Shown one piece after another: positions 1 to 8,803 of a stretch of 64,000 nucleotides of DNA. The translations under genes and the position numbers were made by a program. The DNA comes from Lachnospiraceae bacterium (GTDB lineage: Bacteria; Bacillota; Clostridia; Lachnospirales; Lachnospiraceae), in assembly GCA_017395635.1 (NCBI GenBank), contig JAFQOE010000057.1:1-64000 (forward strand), in the 5' to 3' direction. Below the pieces are notes generated by a model that did not search any database, had not been told where the DNA came from, and worked only from the letters and a program-made list of their open reading frames with translations. The stretch's first letter is position 1; every line of letters begins with the position of its first letter.

Positions 1-79
1 CAACGAGGAACGCATAAAAATGTCTCTTGGTGGAATGAGTCCACTTGAGTATAGACGTAGTCTAGGAATAGCAACTTAG
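1..79 (+). CDS. IS3-family transposase (OrfB), C-terminal fragment, runs off left edge
   Basis: Reading from base 2, the first 25 codons end at TAG 77-79 and contain GGMSPLEYRRSLGI. This matches the usual last residues of IS3/IS150-family OrfB integrases, which follow the DDE catalytic domain. Only the tail is in the window, so integrity of the element cannot be judged. The bases just after the stop (about 80-105, TCCAAGAAAACGTCCGCACC) resemble the right end of such elements, but no partner repeat is visible. It marks the left edge of the accessory patch that also carries the RloA/RloB pair and the serine recombinase. Confidence 0.75.
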   Translation, partial: NEERIKMSLGGMSPLEYRRSLGIAT

Positions 80-205
80 TCCAAGAAAACGTCCGCACCC
101 CCTTTTTAGAAAAATGGTGGAATTTAAAAATTCACTTTACGCGGAGAGGATTTATAAATTTTAAAGGATAGATACAATAAAATGAGAAAAAATCACATTT
201 GGATG

Positions 206-233
206 TTGATTTTTATAAAAAATAGCATATAAT
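206..233 (+). promoter_or_regulatory. Sigma-A-like promoter upstream of the RloA-type gene
   Basis: TTGATT (206-211) and TATAAT (228-233) are separated by 16 bp, about 30 bp before the start codon at 265. The start is preceded by a good ribosome-binding site (AAGGTGAGG). The pair of defence-type genes therefore probably has its own vegetative promoter. Confidence 0.5.
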
Positions 234-264
234 AGAGAGTAGAAAAGAAGGTGAGGTAGCAATT

Positions 265-1578
265 ATGTTAATACAATTCAATTTTAAAAATTTCAAATCA
301 TTTAGAGAAGAAGCTACATTAGATTTATCTGCAGCTAAGATGACGGAGTTTTCTGACAGAGTTGTGACTATTGGTAGTGAGAAGATATTGCCGGTTGCTG
401 CCATTTATGGTGCAAATGCAAGTGGAAAGTCAAATATATATAATGCGTTTGAGTATATGTCAGACTATGTTGCAGAATCGTTCAGATATGGCGGTGAAGA
501 GGAAAAGTTTGAACAGTTCAGACCTACTCCTTTCCTCTTTGATTCTACATCTGCTGATGCGGAATCGAGTTTTGAGGTGTATTTTACATTGCCGGGAGAT
601 AAGGCTGAAAAGACATATAATTATGGTTTTTGTATCAATAAGGAAGGTGTAACAGAAGAGTGGTTGAATGTGAAGGCAAAGACGGCTCGAAAGTATAACA
701 CTGTATTTTATCGTGGAATATCTGATGAAGAGTTGGATTTGTCAGGATTCCCTAAGAGTAGTAGAGACAATATTCAGGTTGCATTGGAAAAGCAGGTTCT
801 TATTATCTCTTTAGGTGCGAAGTTGAAGATTGGTAAATGTAAGGATATTAGAGATTGGTTCTTGGCAAACGAGTTTGCTGATTTTGGAGATCCTGTTACA
901 AACTTCTTCTTGTCTCGTAGGTTGCCAAAGGGATTTGTAGAGGATAAGAATGTTCAACAAAAGGTTGTAGAATATTTTGCATCCTTTGATGAGCATATCA
1001 GAGATTTTAGAGTGGAAAAGGTTCCGGGTGATGGAGACTCGAAGGATGAAAGTTTCAAAATCAATGCTCTTCATAAGAAGATTGATTCGGATGAAATGGC
1101 AGAAATTCCTTTGAGTTTAGAGTCTGCAGGAACATTAAAGATGTTTGCATTATATCCAGAATTGCAAGAAGTATTGGAAAAGGGAAGTGTATTCTTTATT
1201 GATGAATTGAATGCACGTTTGCATCCTTTACTTGTGAGAAACTTCTTGCTTACTTTCTTGAATCCGGAAATAAACAAGAATCACGCACAGCTCATTTTTA
1301 CAACACATGATACATGGCAGTTGTCAAATCAGTTGTTGCGACGTGATGAAATCTGGTTTGTGGAAAAGGATGAAAGAGGCGTTTCTTCGCTGTATTCATT
1401 GGCTGACTTTGTAGATGAAGATGGTGTTCGCATTCGTAAGGATGAAAGTTATGAGAAGAATTATATGGTTGGAAAGTATGGAGCAATTCCTATGCTTAAG
1501 GCATTAGATATCTTTAAGGATGCACTTGTTCAAGTGTCTGAAGGAACTGGCTTATCACCTCAGAAGAAGGAGGATTAA
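265..1578 (+). CDS. RloA/AbiLi-type AAA ATPase (putative anti-phage)
   Basis: 437-residue ATPase of the AAA_15/AAA_21 (OLD/ABC-like) type. The N-terminus has the usual FKNFKSF strand. Walker A is GANASGKSN at residues 49-57, an ABC-signature-like ESAGTLK lies near residue 290, Walker B is VFFIDELNARLHP near 315-327, and the switch histidine is in TTHDTW near 350. No nuclease domain follows, so activity would come from the partner. The next gene starts 3 bp downstream and is an RloB-family protein. This ATPase-RloB pairing matches RloA/RloB and lactococcal AbiLi/AbiLii, which is an abortive-infection system. Assignment of an anti-phage role is by family and context; no phage target can be read here. 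Confidence 0.8.
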   Translation: MLIQFNFKNFKSFREEATLDLSAAKMTEFSDRVVTIGSEKILPVAAIYGANASGKSNIYNAFEYMSDYVAESFRYGGEEEKFEQFRPTPFLFDSTSADAESSFEVYFTLPGDKAEKTYNYGFCINKEGVTEEWLNVKAKTARKYNTVFYRGISDEELDLSGFPKSSRDNIQVALEKQVLIISLGAKLKIGKCKDIRDWFLANEFADFGDPVTNFFLSRRLPKGFVEDKNVQQKVVEYFASFDEHIRDFRVEKVPGDGDSKDESFKINALHKKIDSDEMAEIPLSLESAGTLKMFALYPELQEVLEKGSVFFIDELNARLHPLLVRNFLLTFLNPEINKNHAQLIFTTHDTWQLSNQLLRRDEIWFVEKDERGVSSLYSLADFVDEDGVRIRKDESYEKNYMVGKYGAIPMLKALDIFKDALVQVSEGTGLSPQKKED

Positions 1579-1580
1579 GC

Positions 1581-2231
1581 ATGGCGAAAAAAGATAGAAC
1601 AGGTAATAGAAAACCACGAGAGCAGAAGAAACAATCAAGGCCACCAGAATTAGGATATTATTTGATTGTTACAGATACAGAGGCGACAGAACGTTGTTTT
1701 TTCAACGGACTTCATCAGGCATTACAGGAAGATGTTAGAAATAAACTTGTTATCAAGGTTGTAGAAACAAAGACTCGAGCTATGATTGATAAATGTCAGG
1801 AACTTATGGCATATGAAGCACAGTACCGTATTCCATGGATTGTGTTTGATAGAGACCAGGTGCAAGGATTTGATGATATTATTGCTGAGGCAAAGCGTAA
1901 AGAAATAGAAGTAGGTTGGTCTAATCCATGTTTTGAAATTTGGATGTATGCCTACTTCGGTGTTATGCCGGCAATTCGGGATTCTTGGACTTGTTGCTCA
2001 GAGTTTGGAAGAATATACGAAAGTAAAACCGGACAGAAGTATTCTAAAGCAGATGAAAAGATGTATGGAAAGCTTTGTATGGCAGGTAATGAGGAAAAAG
2101 CGATACAGATAGCACAGCAGAAGTTGGAGCAGTGTAAAAGAGAAGGAAAAACGAAACCATCGGAGATGTGCCCAGCAACGACGGTTCATAAGTTGGTGGG
2201 AGAGATAAGAGGAAAGAGTGGTATTGTATGA
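1581..2231 (+). CDS. RloB/AbiLii-family protein (putative effector)
   Basis: 216 residues of the RloB family. Visible landmarks are DTEATERCFFNGL near residues 32-44, the IVFDRDQ motif near 92 and the SNPCFEIW motif near 118. The first motif sits where RloB/Toprim-like proteins usually have an EG.xTE..YF pattern; here an aspartate replaces the first acidic residue. It starts 3 bp after the ATPase stop, so the two are co-translated and likely act together. A short basic N-terminus (KKDRTGNRKPREQKKQSR) precedes the domain. The enzymatic activity of the family is not settled, so a nuclease role remains inference. Confidence 0.75.
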   Translation: MAKKDRTGNRKPREQKKQSRPPELGYYLIVTDTEATERCFFNGLHQALQEDVRNKLVIKVVETKTRAMIDKCQELMAYEAQYRIPWIVFDRDQVQGFDDIIAEAKRKEIEVGWSNPCFEIWMYAYFGVMPAIRDSWTCCSEFGRIYESKTGQKYSKADEKMYGKLCMAGNEEKAIQIAQQKLEQCKREGKTKPSEMCPATTVHKLVGEIRGKSGIV

Positions 2232-2377
2232 GTAACAGAACAATATGGAATGTGATGAAAACATACAACGAAAGACGAAAAGAAAGGCAAGAGGAAAAAC
2301 CTTGCCTTTTTTTATTTAATGCAATAAAATAATAGTTGTAACAGAACGCTACAACTCTAACAGAAAGGTGGTTAAAC

Positions 2378-4033
2378 ATGAACATAGCGGCATATTGTCG
2401 AGTTTCCACAGATAAAGAAGACCAGCTCAACAGTTTAGAGACTCAAAAAGAGTTTTTCTTAGAATATACAAAACGTACAGGGGACAACCTTATTAAATTA
2501 TATGCAGACGAAGGCATTTCCGGAACTAAAATTAAGAACCGTAAAGAATTCCAACGTATGCTTGCAGATGCTGAAAAAGGCTTATTTGACATGGTTGTGG
2601 TAAAGGATATTTCGCGTTTTGCAAGAAATACTGTTGATTTATTACAGAGTGTCCGCAAGCTGAAAGCACTTGGTATCGAAACACAGTTCCTCACTGCCAA
2701 CATGACTAGTATGGGTAATTCTGAATTTGTATTAACTATCTTTGGCGCGTTAGCACAGGAAGAAAGTGCCAACACTTCTAAGCGTATCAAATTTGGTAAG
2801 AAGATGAATGCAGAAAAAGGTCGAGTTCCAAACATTGTTTATGGATACGATAAAACTATCGGTGACTATTTCAATCTATTCATCAATGAGGAAGAAGGAA
2901 AAGTTGTCCGTCAGATGTATAAGTGGTACACAGAAGAGGGATTCGGTGGAGCCAAGATTGCCAATATGCTCAATGAACGTGGTGTAAAAACAAAACGAGG
3001 AAATAACTGGAGTCAGAATTCCGTATGCCGTATTCTGACCAATGAAATATATACGGGAAAGATTATCAATGGTAAAGAGGAAGTGGCTGACTTCCTTACT
3101 GGGCAGAGAAAAGAAAAAGATGAATCGGAATGGTTGGTAACAATTCGTCCAGAACTTCGCATTATTGATGATGAAATTTTTGATAGAGCACAGGAAATTT
3201 TGAAAGGTCGCCATGATTCTTTTAAGATGACACATGAACGTCAGAGCAACAAGCATTTATTTTCTACATTGATTAAATGTAAGGATTGTGGTTGGTCTTT
3301 CCGAAGAACTGTCCGCCAGTATAAGAACACATATATTCGTTGGGTCTGTTCCGGGCATAATGGTCGTGGTGCAGATAGTTGTCCAAATGCAATCACAGTA
3401 GATGAAGAAGAATTGATTCAGGTATTGCAGGAGTACTTCCAAGATGTGCTTAGCAAAAAGAAAAAAGTAATCGACCACGTAATTAAAGAATTTCAACGTG
3501 TCTATAAAGCGAAGGATGAGAATGTAGAATATGAAAAGGAATTGACCGCAGAGTTAAACAGACTTCGCAGATCACGTGAGAAATATATGGATATGTACAC
3601 CGATGATTTGATTTCCAGAGAGGAATTAAATGAGAAAATCGGTGGCATGAGAAAAGAGATTGATAGATTGGAAAATGAACTGAAAATGGTGTCTTATAAT
3701 CTGACAAAGGGAGAGCAGTTGGAAGCGATTCTGAACAGCACTTTCAAAGAGATGGAAGATATCACAGATGTTCATGAAATGACTAATACCCAGCTCAAGC
3801 GTCTTATCAATAAAATTGAAGTGGACAAGGATGGTAATGTAGATATTTATCTGCGTCTTATCGGAGATTTAGGATTGGATGAAACTGTCTTGATTGATGG
3901 ATACGAAAACACAGAGGGGAATGAAGACGTCCATCAAGAAGAAACAACGAACTCAAAAGAAACCAAGGATACTAAAATGAGCAAGAAAACAGCCACAACC
4001 AAAACCGTTCCAAATTGCACCAACCATACATAA
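2378..4033 (+). CDS. Large serine recombinase (site-specific integrase)
   Basis: 551 residues. The N-terminal resolvase catalytic domain begins AAYCRVSTD with the nucleophile Ser10. It is followed by the recombinase domain (about residues 165-270, including the WSQNSVCRILTNEIYTGKI motif) and a zinc beta-ribbon with CKDCGW near 303 and a second Cys pair further on. A coiled-coil C-terminus spans about 375-450. This layout is that of Tn4451/TndX-type and phage-type integrases that move integrative elements. The gene follows the RloA/RloB pair in the same orientation. No relaxase, conjugation or phage structural genes are visible, so it may be a remnant or lie at the end of an element extending left. 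The last 35 codons are lysine/threonine-rich and overlap the start of a small downstream reading frame. Confidence 0.9.
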   Translation: MNIAAYCRVSTDKEDQLNSLETQKEFFLEYTKRTGDNLIKLYADEGISGTKIKNRKEFQRMLADAEKGLFDMVVVKDISRFARNTVDLLQSVRKLKALGIETQFLTANMTSMGNSEFVLTIFGALAQEESANTSKRIKFGKKMNAEKGRVPNIVYGYDKTIGDYFNLFINEEEGKVVRQMYKWYTEEGFGGAKIANMLNERGVKTKRGNNWSQNSVCRILTNEIYTGKIINGKEEVADFLTGQRKEKDESEWLVTIRPELRIIDDEIFDRAQEILKGRHDSFKMTHERQSNKHLFSTLIKCKDCGWSFRRTVRQYKNTYIRWVCSGHNGRGADSCPNAITVDEEELIQVLQEYFQDVLSKKKKVIDHVIKEFQRVYKAKDENVEYEKELTAELNRLRRSREKYMDMYTDDLISREELNEKIGGMRKEIDRLENELKMVSYNLTKGEQLEAILNSTFKEMEDITDVHEMTNTQLKRLINKIEVDKDGNVDIYLRLIGDLGLDETVLIDGYENTEGNEDVHQEETTNSKETKDTKMSKKTATTKTVPNCTNHT

Positions 4034-4172
4034 AGATGTTTCTGAACGCCTTGAACACGTTAATCCGGCTTTGGCATCAGAGGTAAGAAAAGTATTAGAT
4101 GTCAATAAAGCAGAAAGACATATTCGTGGCGGTTTGGCAACGAGAGAAAAATATCTGCACAGTACACAGTGA
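3921..4172 (+). pseudogene. Small recombinase-associated gene interrupted by one in-frame TGA
   Basis: In the frame +1 to the recombinase, ATG 3921 opens a lysine-rich peptide that hits TGA at 3978-3980. The same frame is then open to TGA 4170-4172 and encodes a well-formed tail containing VNPALASEVRKVLDVNKAE and HIRGGLATREKYL. That tail looks like real protein rather than a chance frame, and similar short C-terminal modules are, from memory, common beside serine recombinases in Clostridia. I read it as an overlapping small gene broken by one nonsense change. The alternative is that a +1 frameshift between 3981 and 4030 would add this tail to the recombinase. Not confirmed by any search. Confidence 0.5.
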
Positions 4173-4179
4173 AAGTATG

Positions 4180-4226
4180 AACTCAGGAAAATCATTCGTT
4201 TGAGAATGGTTTTTCTGAGTTTTTTC
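4180..4226 (+). terminator. Intrinsic terminator after the recombinase region
   Basis: AACTCAGGAAAATCATTC pairs with GAGAATGGTTTTTCTGAGTT across a short loop and is followed by a T-run. It probably closes the recombinase transcript and is a plausible inner boundary of the accessory patch. The rest of 4227-4415 holds no gene I can support. Confidence 0.7.
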
Positions 4227-4415
4227 CTTAATTTAAGAAAATTTTCATAATATCACTAAATTTCTATCTAAAAACCCTACTCTTTAGGTGAAAATGTTAG
4301 TTTTACTCTAGTAAAGAGAGGGGGGGAGTGGGAATGTTGGCGCGTGAATGAAAATTCATTTACATGTTTTTGGCAAAATTATGAACAAAGTGCAAACAAA
4401 AAATTAGGAAACTTC

Positions 4416-4444
4416 TTGACAAGACTTGGAAAAAGATATAGATT
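4416..4444 (+). promoter_or_regulatory. Putative promoter of the large Ig-like surface protein
   Basis: TTGACA (4416-4421) and TAGATT (4439-4444) are spaced by 17 bp, with a 55-base leader to the start codon. The strong AGGAGG ribosome-binding site is near 4486. The -10 is weak, so the exact box is uncertain. Confidence 0.4.
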
Positions 4445-4498
4445 TACCATCAGATGTGCCTTTTGCACATACTTTATATGTATTAGGAGGAACTTAAG

Positions 4499-7400
4499 AT
4501 GTTAAAGTTCAAAAGAGTTTTGGCAATGATGTTAGCTTTTATCATGACAGTGTCTATGATTTCAGTTGCACCAAGCACAGAAGTTAACGCTGCGCCAAGT
4601 AAGTACGTTAAGTCCCTTTCTCTTAACAAGTCAAAGCTTACAATCGAATCTGGTAAGACAGCTAAGATTAAAGCAACTGTTAAGGTTAAAGGAAAGGCAA
4701 GCACAAAGGTAAAGGTTTCTTTATCGAAAGCAAATAAGAAAGTTGTTAAGAAGGCTAAAGTTGGTAGTCCAAAGAAGGGTGTATCAACAATTACTTTCAC
4801 AGCAGCTAAGGTTACTAGCAAAAAGACAACTACAATTAAGGTTGTAACTTCTGCTAAGAACAAAAAGAACAAGAAGATTACTAAAACAATTAAGGTGACG
4901 GTTGCTCCTAAGAAGGCAACAACACCAGAACAGCCAACAGAGGTGGCTCCAACTTCTGTTACAGTGACAACCGCTAAGTCAACAATTAGTGTTGGAGAAG
5001 CAACTGTTGTTACGGCAACTGTATTGCCAGCTAATGCAAGTAATAAGACTGTTACATACACTTCTAGCAATCCTGCAGTTGCAGTTGTTTCGAATACAGG
5101 TGCGGTAACGGGTATTAGTGCTGGTGAGGCTACAATTACAGCCACAACAGTGAACGGTAAAGTTGCAGCTGTTAAGATTACTGTAGTAAAGGTAGAAGCT
5201 ACAGGAATTTCACTTGACAAGAATTCAGTAGATTTATCTGTTTCAGGAACAACTACAGTAGTTGCTACAGTTCTTCCTGAGAATGCAACAGATAAGACAG
5301 TTACATGGTCATCAAGCAACGAGACAGTTGCATCTGTAAAGGATGGCGTTGTGACAGGTCTTTCTGCAGGTACAGCAGATATTACTGCAAAGACATCAAA
5401 TGGTTTGACAAAGACATGTAAGGTTACAGTTACAAAGAAATCTGTATTAGCAGATGGTGTTTCTATTGAAGTGGCTAATCCATATGAAGATGCAATGGGT
5501 AATGAGTATGCAAATACAGCACTTGTTGGTGATGATATGACAGTCAGAACACGCGTGGTAAAGAACGGTCAGCCAATCGGTAACACTTCTGTAACGTTGT
5601 CTATGGTAGCATTATATGGTAACTGTGCAGATGCGTTTGAAGTACGTGAATCTACAGTCGTAACAGATACAAATGGTTATGCAAATTTTGCAATTGGATT
5701 AAAGTCTGGTAAAGATTATAATTTTGATGCGGTTAGTGGCAAATACCAGAGCTTTGTTGTAAAGGCACAGGAGTCAGGATCAAATGCTTCTGAAGAACTT
5801 ACAATCAAGTTTGCTTCTATTGATATCAATGGTATTACAGTTGAGAATAACAGAAGAATAGATATTCCGGATATTACACCTTCTGATAATGCAAGTGCTT
5901 CAGATGATGGTATTGCAAGCACATATTATCTTGAGGAGGATCAGGTAGAAGAGTACGTATCGAGTCAGCAGGTTAGTACCGATAAGGCTGATCACAAAGT
6001 ATACTTGACAGCAGCTCCATATATTGTAATGCCTGCGACAAAGGACACAGCACATATGGGTGATTGGGAATACATTGTAGCAAATGGTACATCAGGTCCA
6101 TGTTCTGTATATAATGATGATTCTAATGAAACTACTACGGTACAGGTTACTCAGATTCCGGCAGGTTTGCGTTATATCACATTGCATTTTGATAAGATTA
6201 GTCTTTCAAAGTATATCAAAATGAATATTGCATTATACAATGCAGCAACAGGTGCATTGATTTCTGAAAAAGATGTAACTGTGAAAGAACAGGATTCGAA
6301 AGGTATTCAGGTGCCAACACAGGATGATACAAGTTGTTTCTTGGTGGTTTCTCTTGTGTCACAAGGACAGGTAGATACTACACATGAGGGATATGTTCTT
6401 AAGAAACTTGTTGGTGTATGGAAGTCAGAGAATAGTGAAGTGACTACTGTGGAAGAGCTTCCAGGTACTGTTACATGGGAAAATGTTTCGGGTGATGTAT
6501 TGTATGAGTTGAAATCAAGTTCATACGCTGAGTTAAAGGATTATTTACCAACTGACTCTGAATTTGTTGATGAGAAGTACCAGTATTCATATAGAGTTCC
6601 GGTGTTCCCATATACAGGTAATGCAGACATTATAGTTAAGGATACAAACGGTAAGTCTGTTTTAGCATATTTCATGTATCCAACCGTGAACAATGGTGAG
6701 AATGTGAATGTATTAGCACCGTTAGGATCGGATAAGGCTGTATTTGCTTCTAAAGAAGAAGTAAATAATATGGTTGGAACAATTATAACAGATGACAATA
6801 TGGTTATTGTGGATTCTAGAGAATCTGGTCGTGTAGGTTTGAAAGCTACAGTTACTGTTCCAGGTCTTAGCGACAAGGAGTTAAATTCACAAAACGGAGG
6901 ACTTCTTTATTCATCTGTTCAGTTTAGTCCAATTCCGAAACAGGATGAAGTAAAAGAATATCCGGATTTCTTTGCAATCGAAGGACAGTATGTTGAAGTA
7001 ACAGCTCAGTTATATGATGTAAATGGTAACGAGAAATCAGATCCAGGAAAGCAGATTTCCTTTAAAGTAAAGGGAGAGACGGTAGATTTAGCTTCAGTTT
7101 TAGCATCAGAAGAGAAAAAGTTTGGTTCTTTGGCAACTTTGGTTGAGGTTACAAACTCAGGTTCAACAGATGCAACTGGTACTGTGACTCTTAAGATTAA
7201 GGATTTGACAGATAATGAGACTTATTCATTGGTAGAAGAACTTTCTGCTGAGGCAAAAGGATATAATGTAAAACTTTCGATTGCCGGTGCTGGTGAAGTG
7301 GAAGTGGCAGATATCTATTGGGTAGATTTAGGAATGACATTCGTGGATAGTGCAGTAAAGGAAGATGTTCCTGTAAGAACGACTCAGTTTGAAAATTCAA

Positions 7401-8494
7401 CAAAGGCTATTGATAAAGAAGCTACTTATACAGTAGATGATAAGAATGGTTGGCAGATTGGTTACTTGCCGGTAGCACGCTCTATGAAGTTTAGAAATCC
7501 ATACTTTGATTTAGATAACTTTACAAAACCGGAGCATGAGTTAAATTATGTGGATGAGTTTGTCAGCGTGTCTGGTGTGTCTGTTGACTATTCAAAAGAT
7601 TCGACTGATGTAGCATTGGAAGAGAGTAACAATGTAGCAATATTAAAGACAACGGTAGCTGGTAAAGCGACTTTGACAGGTACATTGGTAATTACTGATC
7701 CATCTAAAGTTCAGTTCACATTCTATAATGAAAATGGTGAAAAAGTAACTCATAAGAATATTGGTAAGGGTAATCCACTTGTTGAGCAGACGGGATTAAA
7801 GCTTACGACTGTATGGGAGACTGTTGACGTGAATGTGAATTTGGTTGCACCTAAGAATATTTACACAAATACAGCATCAACTGTTTATGTTGTAGTTACA
7901 GATAAGTACAGCAATGCAATTAAGAACGCAAAAGTGGCTTATTCGGTTGCAGGTGTACATACTATGCAGGCTGAAGGTGTAACGAATGATAAGGGCGTTT
8001 TAGCAATTCCGTTAGAAGCTGTGAGTGTGGATACAGCGGCATCAGATGTGGTTTCTGTAACAGTGAATGAAACAGAAAAAGCAACTTGTACAATCAGCTA
8101 TACACCATATGCAGACTCAATTTCTGGATTTGCTCTTCGTGCCGAAACAGAAACAGCATTTGCAATTACAGTAGGCGAAGATAAGAAGACAATCAATGTA
8201 TTCTTCTCAAATGCTGTGAGTGCGGATAGTATTAAGGCTGGTCAGTTCAAGTTCGAACAGAATGGCAGTGAAGATAATACTTACAAAGTAGTATCAGCAG
8301 TTTTAGGTTCAGAGAATACATGTGTAACTCTTACATTGGATAAAGCGATTGTTTCAGAAGGAGCAAATCATACTTTAACAATTGAAAATTATACAGATGT
8401 AACTACAGGTATTGTATATACATTAAGAGATACATATGGTCAGGTATTCGCTGGTGTTACATATGAATTTAAGCCAAACGAGAGAACGAAATAA
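4499..8494 (+). CDS. Large secreted surface protein with bacterial Ig-like (BIG2) domains
   Basis: 1331 residues with a clear signal peptide (basic start, hydrophobic stretch, cleavage near VNAAPS at about residue 32). A lysine/threonine-rich basic segment (about 33-140) follows, then two BIG2 domains (about 146-229 and 230-313), each with the typical TVTWSSSN and VTGLSAGTA pattern. The remaining 1000 residues are beta-rich, acidic and low in cysteine, with a possible Big_1/invasin-like segment near 1110-1200. There is no LPxTG motif, C-terminal transmembrane anchor or SLH repeat, so it is either released or held through the basic N-terminal part, like some S-layer-type proteins. It stands alone between two terminators. 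Confidence 0.8.
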   Translation: MLKFKRVLAMMLAFIMTVSMISVAPSTEVNAAPSKYVKSLSLNKSKLTIESGKTAKIKATVKVKGKASTKVKVSLSKANKKVVKKAKVGSPKKGVSTITFTAAKVTSKKTTTIKVVTSAKNKKNKKITKTIKVTVAPKKATTPEQPTEVAPTSVTVTTAKSTISVGEATVVTATVLPANASNKTVTYTSSNPAVAVVSNTGAVTGISAGEATITATTVNGKVAAVKITVVKVEATGISLDKNSVDLSVSGTTTVVATVLPENATDKTVTWSSSNETVASVKDGVVTGLSAGTADITAKTSNGLTKTCKVTVTKKSVLADGVSIEVANPYEDAMGNEYANTALVGDDMTVRTRVVKNGQPIGNTSVTLSMVALYGNCADAFEVRESTVVTDTNGYANFAIGLKSGKDYNFDAVSGKYQSFVVKAQESGSNASEELTIKFASIDINGITVENNRRIDIPDITPSDNASASDDGIASTYYLEEDQVEEYVSSQQVSTDKADHKVYLTAAPYIVMPATKDTAHMGDWEYIVANGTSGPCSVYNDDSNETTTVQVTQIPAGLRYITLHFDKISLSKYIKMNIALYNAATGALISEKDVTVKEQDSKGIQVPTQDDTSCFLVVSLVSQGQVDTTHEGYVLKKLVGVWKSENSEVTTVEELPGTVTWENVSGDVLYELKSSSYAELKDYLPTDSEFVDEKYQYSYRVPVFPYTGNADIIVKDTNGKSVLAYFMYPTVNNGENVNVLAPLGSDKAVFASKEEVNNMVGTIITDDNMVIVDSRESGRVGLKATVTVPGLSDKELNSQNGGLLYSSVQFSPIPKQDEVKEYPDFFAIEGQYVEVTAQLYDVNGNEKSDPGKQISFKVKGETVDLASVLASEEKKFGSLATLVEVTNSGSTDATGTVTLKIKDLTDNETYSLVEELSAEAKGYNVKLSIAGAGEVEVADIYWVDLGMTFVDSAVKEDVPVRTTQFENSTKAIDKEATYTVDDKNGWQIGYLPVARSMKFRNPYFDLDNFTKPEHELNYVDEFVSVSGVSVDYSKDSTDVALEESNNVAILKTTVAGKATLTGTLVITDPSKVQFTFYNENGEKVTHKNIGKGNPLVEQTGLKLTTVWETVDVNVNLVAPKNIYTNTASTVYVVVTDKYSNAIKNAKVAYSVAGVHTMQAEGVTNDKGVLAIPLEAVSVDTAASDVVSVTVNETEKATCTISYTPYADSISGFALRAETETAFAITVGEDKKTINVFFSNAVSADSIKAGQFKFEQNGSEDNTYKVVSAVLGSENTCVTLTLDKAIVSEGANHTLTIENYTDVTTGIVYTLRDTYGQVFAGVTYEFKPNERTK

Positions 8495-8523
8495 GAATGG
8501 AAACTTATAAGTTAGCTTGTTTA

Positions 8524-8557
8524 AACAGGTGTGGAATATTCCACACCTGTTTTTTTA
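8524..8557 (+). terminator. Intrinsic terminator of the surface-protein gene
   Basis: A perfect palindrome AACAGGTGTGGAAT/ATTCCACACCTGTT is followed by TTTTT. It lies 30 bp after the stop codon at 8494. Confidence 0.9.
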
Positions 8558-8629
8558 TAAAAGAATACTCCCTCAGTAGTTAAAAATAGGTATTTCATTA
8601 AAATTCTATGAAAATTTGTCAAGAAAATT

Positions 8630-8657
8630 TGCACTTATGACAAAAATCTAATATAAT
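8630..8657 (+). promoter_or_regulatory. Putative promoter of the SbcD-like/YhaN-like operon
   Basis: TTGCAC (8630-8635) and TATAAT (8652-8657) with a 16-bp spacer lie about 145 bp before the SbcD-like start. The long leader between them shows no riboswitch I recognise. Confidence 0.5.
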
Positions 8658-8803
8658 GTAAAAGTATGTATTTTTCTACAGAAGAACCGAGAAGAGAAAT
8701 TGACCAATTATGAGAAATACAGTGGCGGTTTTAAGTGTTGTGTATACGGTAAAGCTGTTGCGAATATATTAATTACAAGCCGATGAAAGAGGTAGGTGTC
8801 AAG

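Noticed and set aside
1998..2430. Minus-strand frames over the RloB end and recombinase start
   Set aside because: Shadows of plus-strand genes; no initiation signals.
4483..5319. Long minus-strand frame (278 codons), Val/Thr-rich
   Set aside because: It is antisense to the Ig-like surface gene's repetitive Lys/Thr/Val codons; no ribosome-binding site or family.
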